DNA of 64,000 nt from Elusimicrobiota bacterium. GTDB taxonomy: Bacteria; Elusimicrobiota; Elusimicrobia; FEN-1173. The stretch spans positions 1 to 64,000 of the forward strand of contig JAEURZ010000005.1 in the NCBI GenBank assembly GCA_016788905.1, written 5' to 3'. Under the pieces are notes generated by a model. That model was not told the origin of the DNA, did no database searches, and was given only the letters and a program-made list of their open reading frames with translations. Positions within the stretch are counted from its first letter, which is position 1, and each line of letters begins with the position of its first letter. A program made the position numbers and the translations under genes. Positions 44,049-52,104 of this stretch are shown here, one piece after another.

Positions 44049-44925
44049 GGGGAAACATTTTCTCGTTCGTTCGAAGGCGGGAAAGAACGTCCACCCCTGG
44101 ACTCATTTGCAGATGGATGTCCCTTTGAGGAAACGGGATTTTAATATTGTGTTCCCGAAACTTCTGATAAATTAAAAAATTCAATTGACTCCCGATCAGG
44201 TATTGACGGTCGGGTCGACTGGTCCACGCTAATAAGGAAAACTGGAGCGCGGAATCTCCGAACGACATAAAACGCACTTCCGGCGCAGGGTCCGCCTGCA
44301 CATCGGGATGCGAACGAGCCGCTTCGAGCAAAGCCTGAACCACCAACTCAGGCTCCGATCCGTAAGCGACCCCCACCGGCGCGTGAAGTCGAACCAAGGT
44401 GTCTCCATGGGTCCAATTCACCACCGGCTCGCTGACAAATCGCGAGTTGGGAACAATCAACCGAACCCGATCGCGGGTCTGGATCACCGTTGATCGCATA
44501 TTGATAGACAAAACCGTCCCCGATTGATCTCCGATCGAAACGAAATCCCCAACGCTGACCGGGCGCTCAAAAAGGATGATGATTCCCGAAATAAAGTTGG
44601 ATGTAATGTTTTGAAGACCGAACCCAATTCCGACACTCAGAAACCCGAGAACAACTGCCAAACTCGTTAAATTAAGACCCAAAGTTTGAAGCGCAACAAC
44701 AAACCCCAAAAAGACCAGGGTATAGTGGAGAATACGCTTTAACGCATAGGCCGCTCCAGGAGGGATTCCGAATCGAGAAACGATATGCCGGCCCATCAAC
44801 CGTTGCAAGATCCAAGAAATCCCCCAAAAGACCCCCAAGAACCCCAACGCCGTCAGAAGATGCAAAGCCGTGACCCCATTCCCTCCAATGGAAAACAATT
44901 GACGCTCTAGAATAGTTAGGGACAT
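44041..44925 (-). CDS. MscS-family mechanosensitive channel
   Basis: A 294-residue channel. Membrane helices are near 18-38, 60-85 and the pore helix near 95-125 (AVVLGFLSVGIGFGLQNIT). The beta domain follows (RPVSVGDFVSIGDQSGTVLS, then DRVRLIVPNSRFVSEPVVNW), then a C-terminal alpha/beta domain. ATG 44925 is chosen because GGAGGT lies 11 nt upstream; the frame continues to 45009 without a start signal. Its stop overlaps the potassium channel gene. It is a different MscS subtype from the one at 23362-24357, with a VGD-type motif but no long N-terminal leader. Confidence 0.92.
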   Translation of the reverse strand: MSLTILERQLFSIGGNGVTALHLLTALGFLGVFWGISWILQRLMGRHIVSRFGIPPGAAYALKRILHYTLVFLGFVVALQTLGLNLTSLAVVLGFLSVGIGFGLQNITSNFISGIIILFERPVSVGDFVSIGDQSGTVLSINMRSTVIQTRDRVRLIVPNSRFVSEPVVNWTHGDTLVRLHAPVGVAYGSEPELVVQALLEAARSHPDVQADPAPEVRFMSFGDSALQFSLLAWTSRPDRQYLIGSQLNFLIYQKFREHNIKIPFPQRDIHLQMSPGVDVLSRLRTNEKMFPRG

Positions 44926-44984
44926 CGTTGTCTTCCACCTCCTCAGAATAACGAGAACCAACACACCGACGAAATCGACCTCAT

Positions 44985-45056
44985 CCCTCAAAAACAAATC
45001 CCCCGCCAAGATTTTTCAACGAGGGATTTGCTTTCGCAAATAGCGGGATCGACGGA
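44985..45056 (-). repeat. Degenerate copy of the tRNA-Asp 3' end plus terminator
   Basis: Read on the minus strand, this stretch reproduces the tRNA-Asp 3' end and following DNA: CCGTCGATCCCGCTATTT here versus CCGTCGACCCCGCCATTT at the true gene. A hairpin at 44996-45029 (AAATCCC ... GGGATTT with CG extension) and a T-rich run follow, like the tRNA-Asp terminator at 45175-45204. Another tRNA-like remnant, with a TTCAAATCCCG motif, is at about 45139-45164. The copy starts about 170 bp from the true gene. Confidence 0.65.
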
Positions 45057-45174
45057 ACTTTTCCTCCCCCATCGCTTCGCTCCTCCATGGGAACCCGCCG
45101 CCCTCGCTTCTTCTGCCATTCATGGTAGCGCTCGGGTCGGCTTCAAATCCCGTAGCACGACCCCATAAAAAACA

Positions 45175-45204
45175 AAACCCTCGCGACTTCTTCAACGAGG
45201 GTTT
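45175..45204 (-). terminator. Intrinsic terminator of the tRNA-Asp transcript
   Basis: Hairpin with arms AAACCCTCG / CGAGGGTTT and a 12-nt loop. On the minus strand it is followed by TTGTTTTTT. It starts 11 bases past the tRNA-Asp CCA end and ends the tRNA-Val / tRNA-Asp transcript. Confidence 0.8.
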
Positions 45205-45215
45205 CGTTTTATAAA

Positions 45216-45293
45216 TGGCGGGGTCGACGGGATTTGAACCCGCGGTCTCCGCCTTGACAGGGCGGCGTGTTAACCGAGCTACACCACGACCCC
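45216..45293 (-). tRNA. tRNA-Asp (GTC)
   Basis: A complete 78-nt cloverleaf with encoded CCA. The acceptor stem is GGGGTCG / CGACCCC, the anticodon stem is CCGCC / GGCGG with loop CTGTCAA (anticodon GTC), and the T-arm loop is TTCAAAT. It lies 83 bp downstream of tRNA-Val on the same strand. Anticodon GTC reads aspartate codons. Confidence 0.95.
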
Positions 45294-45376
45294 AAAACAA
45301 TAACGCGCCGCCACCAGTCGGCATGGCGCCGCGTGTCGCGCACATTCTACATTATGATGGGTGAAACGGAAAGATC

Positions 45377-45448
45377 TGGGCGGTACAGGATTTGAACCTG
45401 TGACCCTTCGCGTGTAAGGCGAACGCTCTACCGCTGAGCTAACCGCCC
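45377..45448 (-). tRNA. tRNA-Val (TAC)
   Basis: A 72-nt tRNA with acceptor GGGCGGT / ACCGCCC, an anticodon stem TTCGC / GCGAA and loop CTTACAC (anticodon TAC). The T-loop is TTCAAAT. The 3' CCA is not encoded (the bases after the discriminator A are GAT). It is probably co-transcribed with the tRNA-Asp. Confidence 0.95.
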
Positions 45449-45573
45449 TGCGGGGACTTCACGTCTCCGGGGCCCCTCACAAAACCGTAAAAACACTTTG
45501 TCTGTGCTGAAGTTACCATTTTGGGGCGGGAGAAGGAATCATTCAAAAGGAGAATTTATTATTTATCGACCGT

Positions 45574-46476
45574 TTACCCCTCGAATATTTCAACGGGAGT
45601 AAGGATATTATGTTCTCGGATTAGGATTTTATTTACGGGATCGCACGCTTCTGAAAAAAGGAGAGCCAAACCCAGCCATGTATGATATCGGGAGGAATGG
45701 ACTTGGCTTGTTAAATGCCCAACAACCTGTTCACCCCAACAAACGAGACTCCCTAACTTCTGTTCTGAGGGAAGCTTTAAACGAACCAGCTGTCGCCTGG
45801 GCTGGCCTTTGTTTGATAAACGGGCGATAACCTCCTGCCCAAGATAGCAGCCCTTGTTGGGATGAACAGCACTTTGAAGGTTGGCTTCAACAGGAAAAAC
45901 AGTGTCGTCCACGTCCGTCCCTAAACGGGGGAAGCCCGCTTCCACACGCCATGTTTCAAGATCAGAAAATTTCAAAAGGTTCACCCCCTTGCTCATGAGA
46001 ATATCAAGAGTTTCGGTTAAAGAGTCCCCTTGACCAGGAAGCAACAAACACGATTTACCTAAGAATTCTTTATCAATAGGGAAGGCTAAACCCATTTCTT
46101 CCAAAGGAGGAGAAACGGCCCCGGGCAGGAAAGCGGCCAGACATTTCCAATCGGGAATTTCTTCCAAAACAGATTCAGAAACCATTAAATATTTATTCAG
46201 CGTTCCTTTTAAGATTGAAAAGTTTTCCCGGGGGCAAAGTCCGAGGAGGTCTTCTCCTCTATTTTGGAGAAAAAGGTGGGCCTTCAATTTCCCCTGGGAG
46301 GAGAGAAGACAGGCGTGCACCCCATGCTGGGGGGCCAAGGATTTAATTTCGTTTGTCAGGAGACCGTTCAAAACTTCATGACGATCCGGGCCATGAAAAC
46401 GAAAAACGGAAAGGGGAGCAAACCCCGCGTAGGCACCGTTAAAAGAATACGGCGAGAGGGGTTCAATACCCGACAA
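45574..46476 (-). CDS. ygfZ: YgfZ/GcvT-like folate-binding protein
   Basis: A 300-residue protein of the aminomethyltransferase-fold family involved in iron-sulfur cluster enzyme maintenance. The family signature K-G-C-Y-x-G-Q-E is visible as KGCYLGQEVIARLSNKGQPR (about 206-225). The start is TTG 46476 (SGIEPLSPYS), which overlaps the metallo-hydrolase gene end by 14 nt. It is the last gene of a three-gene operon with an MBL-fold hydrolase and a HAD phosphatase. The weak start and the absence of a clear ribosome site fit translational coupling. YgfZ acts in the cytoplasm with MiaB-type enzymes in E. coli; the same role here is inferred. Confidence 0.85.
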   Translation of the reverse strand: MSGIEPLSPYSFNGAYAGFAPLSVFRFHGPDRHEVLNGLLTNEIKSLAPQHGVHACLLSSQGKLKAHLFLQNRGEDLLGLCPRENFSILKGTLNKYLMVSESVLEEIPDWKCLAAFLPGAVSPPLEEMGLAFPIDKEFLGKSCLLLPGQGDSLTETLDILMSKGVNLLKFSDLETWRVEAGFPRLGTDVDDTVFPVEANLQSAVHPNKGCYLGQEVIARLSNKGQPRRQLVRLKLPSEQKLGSLVCWGEQVVGHLTSQVHSSRYHTWLGLALLFSEACDPVNKILIREHNILTPVEIFEG

Positions 46477-47131
46477 GGCGAAGGAAATCTTCCAACCGAT
46501 GGGCGTTCAAAAAACGGTTGTTCTTTTTTTCATCCCCCAAAGTGCTCTGCAACGCACGGGTGGAATAATTATGTCCTGGAAAGAGCACCGTATTGACCGG
46601 AAGTTTCCCAATCACGTTATTGAGGCTGGCGAACAAATCGCTGGGATTGGACCCCGGCAAATCACACCGGCCACAGGACCCCAAAAACAAGGTATCTCCA
46701 GACAAAAGACTTCCGTTCACCAGAAAACATTGGGACCCTGGTGTGTGGCCCGGAGTGTGGAGAAAGGTCAATTCTGTCGATCCCAGCTGCAGAGTATCCC
46801 CCCCTTTAACAGGTTTAACAGCGTCCTTGGGCAAATCTAAAAACAACCCTCGCGGAGCCCCCTTATCCAAATAGTCCATTTCCAGGGGGTTCACATAGAT
46901 GGGGATGTTTCGCTTGGCCAACAGCGTATCAACGGCGTTGCAATGGTCAAAATGTCCGTGTGTGAGCAGGGCCCCTTCCACGGTGTAACCGTCTTTTTCG
47001 GCGGCGGCAATGGCGGTATCGATTTCCCAGGCGGGGTCAACGATCACACATTTTTTAACATCCGTGTCCCCCACCAGATAAACAAAGTTTTCCATGGGAC
47101 CCAATGGCAATTGACGGAGATAGAGACTCAT
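46463..47131 (-). CDS. Metallo-beta-lactamase-fold hydrolase (glyoxalase II-like)
   Basis: A 222-residue protein with the metal-binding motif THGHFDH (about 58-64), further ligands in HTPGHTPGS and LSGDTLF, and FPGHNYS near the end, the pattern of glyoxalase II-like or YcbL-like hydrolases. It probably hydrolyses a thioester. There is no signal peptide. The start overlaps the HAD gene stop by 4 nt (ATGA) and its stop lies inside the next gene. The 222-residue length matches the YcbL group better than classical GloB, which is usually longer. Confidence 0.9.
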   Translation of the reverse strand: MSLYLRQLPLGPMENFVYLVGDTDVKKCVIVDPAWEIDTAIAAAEKDGYTVEGALLTHGHFDHCNAVDTLLAKRNIPIYVNPLEMDYLDKGAPRGLFLDLPKDAVKPVKGGDTLQLGSTELTFLHTPGHTPGSQCFLVNGSLLSGDTLFLGSCGRCDLPGSNPSDLFASLNNVIGKLPVNTVLFPGHNYSTRALQSTLGDEKKNNRFLNAHRLEDFLRLVGY

Positions 47132-47745
47132 CGAAGGCCTACCTTTTTCAAAAGTTTAACGAGTGGTGTTTTTCCATTGTAACACACCGCCTGAATACCT
47201 AACCCCTTCGCCGCGCGAACAAAACCCGGATGATCGTCAATATAGATCATATCCTGAAAGGAGAAACCCGTTTTCGTGGACACAGCTTGGTACACGCGGG
47301 CGTCTGGTTTCATCGCTTTCAGGAGATGGGATGCAAACTTCCATCGGGCGATACGGAGATCCGGGTAGGTTTTAAATAAGTGGCGCCAATGGACTTCGCT
47401 CGTGTTGGAAAGAAGCGCCGTGGGATAACGCTGGGCCAACCGAACCAACAAGCGGATATTGGGCAAGAGGGGTGTAAAAATGTCTTGAAATGCCCGACAA
47501 AAAGACCGATACCCCATCCGCACCCCGGCCTTTCTCCCGGCCAAACGCAAAAACTCACGGCCAGAAATCCGCCCCCTCTCCAAATCCACCCCCAGCCGAG
47601 TTTCCCACATGGCGCGCACAAGAGGTAACCCGGCTCCTGGCTCAATCCGGTCAAAGTTGAGACGAGCCCGTTCTTTACTGAAACGCAGCAACACATTCCC
47701 GATATCAAAAACAATCAGTGGGTTCTTCTTGATTTTCAAGGTCAT
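47128..47745 (-). CDS. HAD-superfamily hydrolase (YihX-like)
   Basis: A 205-residue HAD-like hydrolase with the nucleophile motif IVFDIGNVLLRF (motif I), a threonine/serine motif II (ALLSNTSEVH), lysine in ASHLLKAMKPD, and the acidic DDHPGFV motif. The residue two after the nucleophile is Gly as in YihX-type sugar phosphatases rather than Asp. ATG 47745 is chosen over the longer frame that reaches 47877, which would overlap the divergent prenyltransferase gene. It is the first gene of the three-gene operon. A TATAAT is exactly 6 nt before the ATG. Confidence 0.85.
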   Translation of the reverse strand: MTLKIKKNPLIVFDIGNVLLRFSKERARLNFDRIEPGAGLPLVRAMWETRLGVDLERGRISGREFLRLAGRKAGVRMGYRSFCRAFQDIFTPLLPNIRLLVRLAQRYPTALLSNTSEVHWRHLFKTYPDLRIARWKFASHLLKAMKPDARVYQAVSTKTGFSFQDMIYIDDHPGFVRAAKGLGIQAVCYNGKTPLVKLLKKVGLR

Positions 47746-47751
47746 AGGGAG

Positions 47752-47757
47752 ATTATA
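47752..47757 (-). promoter_or_regulatory. TATAAT immediately before the HAD gene start
   Basis: A perfect -10 hexamer (minus strand) ends 6 nt before ATG 47745, so transcription would start at or next to the first codon. No good -35 is present at 16-18 bp. On the opposite strand TAAAAT (47774-47779) stands 11 nt before ATG 47791. Confidence 0.4.
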
Positions 47758-47790
47758 CCATCTCCCGATTTGGTAAAATGCATTCATCCC

Positions 47791-48678
47791 ATGAACACGG
47801 TTTCTTCCCATCGATCGAGGGTGGTGGTTTGGTCGGATCGCCTCAAGTCCTACGCGCGATTCCTGAAATTCGAACACACGCTATTCTCTTTACCCGTCCT
47901 GTTCGCGGGAAGCTTGCTGGCCGAGGGGGGCTGGCCGGGATGGCGCCTTTCGGGACTCATCCTTCTGGCGGGAGCCGGGGCACGCACGTTGGCCCTTGCC
48001 CTAAACCGATTGATCGATTACCGCGTCGACGCTAAGAATCCCCGAACCGCCACACGCGAATTGGTGACCGGCGCTCTCAGCCTCTTTGACGCGATTCTCA
48101 TTGCCCTGCTCGGCCTCTGCGTGTATGTGTGGGCCACGCGATCCATCAACAGTTTTTGTCTCTTGTGGAGTTGGGTCCCCGTTTTAGCCTTTGTGGTGTA
48201 TCCCATGCTGAAACGGTTCACCTGGCTTTGTCATTTTGGATTGGGGATCACATGGGCGTTAGCGCCATTGGCCGGATGGTTTGCCATTCGGCCCGGTTTT
48301 GAGGGAAGTTGGCCGGCGTGGATCTTGGCGCTTTTTAGCTTTTTTTGGACGGCGGGGTTTGACATCGTTTACGCTACAATGGACGAGCAATTTGATCGGC
48401 AAGCGGGGCTATTCTCCCTTCCGGCACGGATGGGCCGTCGCCCCGCCTTACGCGTGGCAGCCCTCACCCACGTGTTCGCGTTCATCACTCTAATGGCCCT
48501 ATTCTTTTTCACGCTGACGGGATCAAAAGCGGCTTTCCTCTGTTTGTTCGCCGGAGTGCTTTTCCTTTTGGAACACATCCTGGTGGACCACGTGGATCTA
48601 GCCTTTTTTAAAATAAACGTGCTGGTGGGTTTTGTGGTGTTGACCATGGTATTCGTGGGCCTTCGGTCCGAGTTTTAG
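47791..48678 (+). CDS. mqnP: UbiA-family prenyltransferase, MqnP-type
   Basis: A 295-residue integral membrane prenyltransferase. Two acidic motifs, NRLIDYRVDAKNPRT (about 72-86) and DIVYATMDEQFDR (about 190-202), bind prenyl diphosphate and Mg2+, with about eight membrane helices between and around them. In the futalosine menaquinone pathway such enzymes prenylate the naphthoate intermediate; this is supported here by the adjacent ubiX-, ubiD- and mqn-type genes. ATG 47791 is chosen; an in-frame TTG at 47770 is possible but neither has a strong ribosome site. It is the first gene of the menaquinone cluster. Confidence 0.87.
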   Translation: MNTVSSHRSRVVVWSDRLKSYARFLKFEHTLFSLPVLFAGSLLAEGGWPGWRLSGLILLAGAGARTLALALNRLIDYRVDAKNPRTATRELVTGALSLFDAILIALLGLCVYVWATRSINSFCLLWSWVPVLAFVVYPMLKRFTWLCHFGLGITWALAPLAGWFAIRPGFEGSWPAWILALFSFFWTAGFDIVYATMDEQFDRQAGLFSLPARMGRRPALRVAALTHVFAFITLMALFFFTLTGSKAAFLCLFAGVLFLLEHILVDHVDLAFFKINVLVGFVVLTMVFVGLRSEF

Positions 48679-48693
48679 CCCAAGGAGGATTCG

Positions 48694-49245
48694 ATGCGAA
48701 TAGTTCTAGGCGTGACAGGAGCATCCGGTTCGATTTTTGCGGTGGAATTTCTGCGGCGGGTTTCTGAGGAGGAAACCTATCTCATTCTCTCCCGCTGGGG
48801 CCGATCGGTGTTGCACCAGGAAACGGGTCTCACGGCAGAAAATCTCGCGAATTTTGCAAAGAAGATTTTTTCCAATGATGATTTAAACTCTCCGTTGGCG
48901 TCAGGCTCCAACCCTTTTGACGCCTTTGTCATTTTGCCCTGCTCGGTGACCACCTTGGGAAAGATCGCCCATGGGATCGGCGACAACTTGATCACCCGTT
49001 GCGCCGCCGTGGCCTTGAAAGAAAGGCGCAAACTGATCATTTGCGTTAGGGAAACCCCGCTCTCCACCATTGACCTGGAAAACGCCCACAAACTTTCCAT
49101 GGCGGGTGCCATCATCATGCCAGTCTCCCCGCCCTTCTACCAAAAACCCCAATCACTCCCCGACCTCATCAACGGGTTTGTGGATAAAGTGCGCGGGTCC
49201 ATTGGATTACCGGTTGACGCGGGCTGGCGGGCGAAAGAGCTCTAA
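48694..49245 (+). CDS. ubiX: UbiX-like flavin prenyltransferase
   Basis: A 183-residue flavoprotein that makes the prenyl-FMN cofactor for UbiD-type decarboxylases. The N-terminal VLGVTGASGSIFAVEFLRRV binds the flavin; later motifs include ILPCSVTTLGKIAHGIGDNLITR-type residues and the Arg-Glu-x-Pro (RETPL) near 120. It is 15 bp downstream of the prenyltransferase gene, with AGGAGG before the ATG, and 4 bp upstream of ubiD. In menaquinone clusters this pair is called MqnM/MqnL-like; which carboxyl group is removed depends on the pathway branch. Confidence 0.92.
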   Translation: MRIVLGVTGASGSIFAVEFLRRVSEEETYLILSRWGRSVLHQETGLTAENLANFAKKIFSNDDLNSPLASGSNPFDAFVILPCSVTTLGKIAHGIGDNLITRCAAVALKERRKLIICVRETPLSTIDLENAHKLSMAGAIIMPVSPPFYQKPQSLPDLINGFVDKVRGSIGLPVDAGWRAKEL

Positions 49246-49249
49246 GAAG

Positions 49250-51007
49250 ATGCGTCGCGTGTTAAACGATTTACCCGCGTTTCTTTCAGCCCTTGAAGCC
49301 GAAGGACTCTTGCAACGGGTTTCTGTTGAAGTGGATCCATTTCTCGAGATAACCGAAATCACAACACGCGTTGTCAAAGCCGGCGGACCCGCTTTGCTTT
49401 TCGAGCGCGTAAAAGGGTCCCCCTACCCTGTCGCCATCAACCTGTTTGGTACCGCCCGCCGCATGGAGATAGCCCTCGGGCGGCCCCCCGCGGAGATCGG
49501 TGAAGAACTGTTCAACGCGGCGAAAGACTTTTTCCCTCCCTCACCCGCCACGCTCTGGCGACAACGGGAATTGTTGATGCGGGCCACCAAGATGCCACCC
49601 AAAAAAGTCTCCGGCGGACCCGTAACCGAAATCACCGAACCTCCGAATTTGGACCCGTGGCCCATCTTAACCTGTTGGCCAAAAGATGGCGGGCGATTTT
49701 TCACATTGCCCCTCGTGATTACCCAAAACCCCGCCGGAAAATCGAACGTGGGCATGTACCGTTTGCACACGTACGACAAATCCACCACCGGCATGCACAT
49801 GCAAATCGAGCGCGGCGGTGGTGCCCATTACGCGGAATGGGAAGCGCTCAATAAACCCATGCCCGTGGTGGTGGCCTTGGGCGGCGATCCCATCAGCCTT
49901 TTGGCGTCAATTCTCCCCCTTCCCGAGAACATGGACGAATTCGCTTTTGCGGGATTTCTTCGGGGAAAATCCGTTCCATTGGTCCAACTCTCAAACGGCA
50001 TTCAAGCCCCTGCGAACGCAGAATTTTTGCTTGAGGGCCACATCCCTTCGGGAGAACGACGCCAAGAAGGCCCTTTTGGGGACCACTTTGGCCACTACAG
50101 CCACGCCGCCCCCTATCCCGTTTTCCACATTCAAAAAGTCCATCGACGTAAAAACCCCATTTACCCGGCCACTGTCGTGGGGATTCCCCCCCAGGAAGAT
50201 AAATTCATGGGGAACGCCATTAATGAAATGCTGATTCCCCTCCTCCGCGCCATGCGGCCCGAACTGGTCAACCTATGGACATACCAAGAAGCGGGGTTCC
50301 ACAATTTGGCTGTAGCCTCCGTGAACCAACGGTATGCCAAAGAAGGAATTAAAACCGCGCTAGGTCTCATGGGCCAGGGGCAAATGTCCCTATCTAAATG
50401 TGTGGTGTTGGTGGACCCCAAAGTCAATGTGCGTAACTTTTCGGAAGTCTTAGACGCCCTCCGCGACAACTTTGATCCAGCGGAAGATTTCATTTTGTTG
50501 CCCGGAACAGCTCAAGACACATTGGACTTCACCAGTTTCAAGATGAACCTGGGGAGCAAAATGATTTTAGACGCCACCCGTGGAAAAAAGACTCCCGATC
50601 GAAAACCCGTGCCCTCGGAAGGGCCTGGGCCCGACGGGACCATCCTCCGCTCGCGCAATTTACGGGACAGCCTCCTGGTCGTCCAGGTGAAAGGAAACGG
50701 CCGAGCGGTTGTGGAACGGTTGGTGAAGGATCCTTCCTTAGCGGGCTTTACGCTCATTGCGGCCGTGAGCGACGATGTGCCTTTAGACGACGAAGAACGG
50801 CTCATCTGGGGTCTCTTCACTCGGTTTGACTGTGCCCGAGATCTCCATCCGGCCTCCTCTCGAATCGAGGGCGCCTGGCCCAAGATTTCGGGTCCGCTGG
50901 GCATCGACGCCACATGGAAACCGGGGTATCCCGAACCCCTGGTGATGACCCCTGAAATTATCCAACGAGTGGACACGCGCTGGAAAGAGTATGGAATTGT
51001 CCTATGA
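49250..51007 (+). CDS. ubiD: UbiD-family prenyl-FMN decarboxylase
   Basis: A 585-residue decarboxylase. It has the UbiD core: LLFERVKGSPYPVAINLFG, then PVVVALGGDP and PFGDHFGHYS, with the Glu/Arg residues that hold prenyl-FMN. ATG 49250 is chosen 4 bp after the ubiX stop; a frame starting at 49070 would run inside ubiX and is rejected. At 585 residues it is longer than E. coli UbiD, typical of the MqnL-type group in futalosine organisms. The stop overlaps the mqnE start by 4 nt (ATGA). Confidence 0.92.
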   Translation: MRRVLNDLPAFLSALEAEGLLQRVSVEVDPFLEITEITTRVVKAGGPALLFERVKGSPYPVAINLFGTARRMEIALGRPPAEIGEELFNAAKDFFPPSPATLWRQRELLMRATKMPPKKVSGGPVTEITEPPNLDPWPILTCWPKDGGRFFTLPLVITQNPAGKSNVGMYRLHTYDKSTTGMHMQIERGGGAHYAEWEALNKPMPVVVALGGDPISLLASILPLPENMDEFAFAGFLRGKSVPLVQLSNGIQAPANAEFLLEGHIPSGERRQEGPFGDHFGHYSHAAPYPVFHIQKVHRRKNPIYPATVVGIPPQEDKFMGNAINEMLIPLLRAMRPELVNLWTYQEAGFHNLAVASVNQRYAKEGIKTALGLMGQGQMSLSKCVVLVDPKVNVRNFSEVLDALRDNFDPAEDFILLPGTAQDTLDFTSFKMNLGSKMILDATRGKKTPDRKPVPSEGPGPDGTILRSRNLRDSLLVVQVKGNGRAVVERLVKDPSLAGFTLIAAVSDDVPLDDEERLIWGLFTRFDCARDLHPASSRIEGAWPKISGPLGIDATWKPGYPEPLVMTPEIIQRVDTRWKEYGIVL

Positions 51008-52104
51008 ACTTTTCGGATCCCCACTTAATCCCCTTATGGAAAAAGGTGGAATCCGGCGATCGCCTGTCGCTGGCCGACGGCCGCGCCCTCTTTGCCAGTC
51101 AAGATTTATTGGGCTTAGGCTGGATGGCGAACCATATCCGTGAACAGCGCCACGGTCGCCAAGCCACCTTTGTCTTTAACCGGCAAATCAATCCCACCAA
51201 CATTTGCGTTCTTTCCTGCAAGTTTTGTGATTACGCCACCAAAGAAGGCAAACCCAACGCCTATGTTCTATCGGAAAAAGACATTCTGGACCGCCTTTCT
51301 CCCGAGTTGCGGGAAGTGCATATTGTGGGAGGTCTTTACAGTAAATGGTCTTTTGACGATTACCTCAACGTTCTTCGCGTCATTCGACGGGCGTACCCCC
51401 ATATCCAATTAAAAGCCTATACGGCCGTGGAAATCGATTATTTTTCTCGCAAAGAAAAAATATCGATCCGCGAGGTGCTTCAGCGCTTGCAAAACGAAGG
51501 GCTTGTTTGTCTTCCCGGTGGTGGCGCCGAGATTTTCAGCGAACGGATCCGTAAAGCCCTTTTTCCCTTTAAAATTGGTTGGTCGAAATGGTCCGAAGTT
51601 CACCGGACCGCCCATGAGTTGGGCATTCGTTCCAACGCCACCATGCTCTACGGCCACATCGAAACCCTAGAGGAGCGTCTGGACCATATCCTAAAACTCC
51701 GCGACCTCCAAGACCAAACCAAAGGGTTCCTTTCTTTCATCCCCCTCGCGTTCCAGCCCGGTCTTACGGGGATTGTCGAACGGCAAACCTCTTCCGTTGA
51801 CGACCTAAAAACCATCGCCGTTTCCCGGCTTTTGTTGGACAATTTCGACCACATCAAATCCTATTGGGTCACCGTGGGGGAAGAGACGTGTTCCATGGCG
51901 CTCCGCTTCGGCGCCGACGATGTGGATGGCACCATTTTGGAGGAACGCATCATGCACGCGGCCAAGGCCGAAACACCCGTGGGCATGGCCCGGGACCGCC
52001 TCGTGCGGATCATTCGAGAAGCCGGTTGTATTCCGGTGGAACGGGACGCGCTCTACAACGTGGTTCAGATCTTTGAAGAGAAACCCCACGCCCTCATCGC
52101 ATGA
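51004..52104 (+). CDS. mqnE: Aminofutalosine synthase MqnE
   Basis: A 366-residue radical SAM enzyme that joins 3-enolpyruvyl-benzoate with the adenosyl radical to form aminofutalosine. The iron-sulfur motif C-x3-C-x2-C is CVLSCKFC (about 70-77). The family has VEIDYFSRKEK and GGGAEIFSERIRK, both present. It is fused tightly into the operon: ATG overlaps the ubiD stop, and its own stop overlaps mqnA by 4 nt. It is distinguished from MqnC by the Asp-Tyr-Ala after the cluster (CDYATKEG). Confidence 0.93.
   Translation: MNFSDPHLIPLWKKVESGDRLSLADGRALFASQDLLGLGWMANHIREQRHGRQATFVFNRQINPTNICVLSCKFCDYATKEGKPNAYVLSEKDILDRLSPELREVHIVGGLYSKWSFDDYLNVLRVIRRAYPHIQLKAYTAVEIDYFSRKEKISIREVLQRLQNEGLVCLPGGGAEIFSERIRKALFPFKIGWSKWSEVHRTAHELGIRSNATMLYGHIETLEERLDHILKLRDLQDQTKGFLSFIPLAFQPGLTGIVERQTSSVDDLKTIAVSRLLLDNFDHIKSYWVTVGEETCSMALRFGADDVDGTILEERIMHAAKAETPVGMARDRLVRIIREAGCIPVERDALYNVVQIFEEKPHALIA

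Noticed and set aside
45016-45345. Minus-strand ORF of 109 codons across tRNA-Asp
   Set aside because: It runs through the tRNA gene, its terminator and the degenerate copies; the product is a translation artefact.
49070-49249. N-terminal extension of the UbiD frame to 49070
   Set aside because: It lies inside ubiX; MRRVLNDLPAF at 49250 is the normal beginning of the family and follows ubiX by 4 bp.
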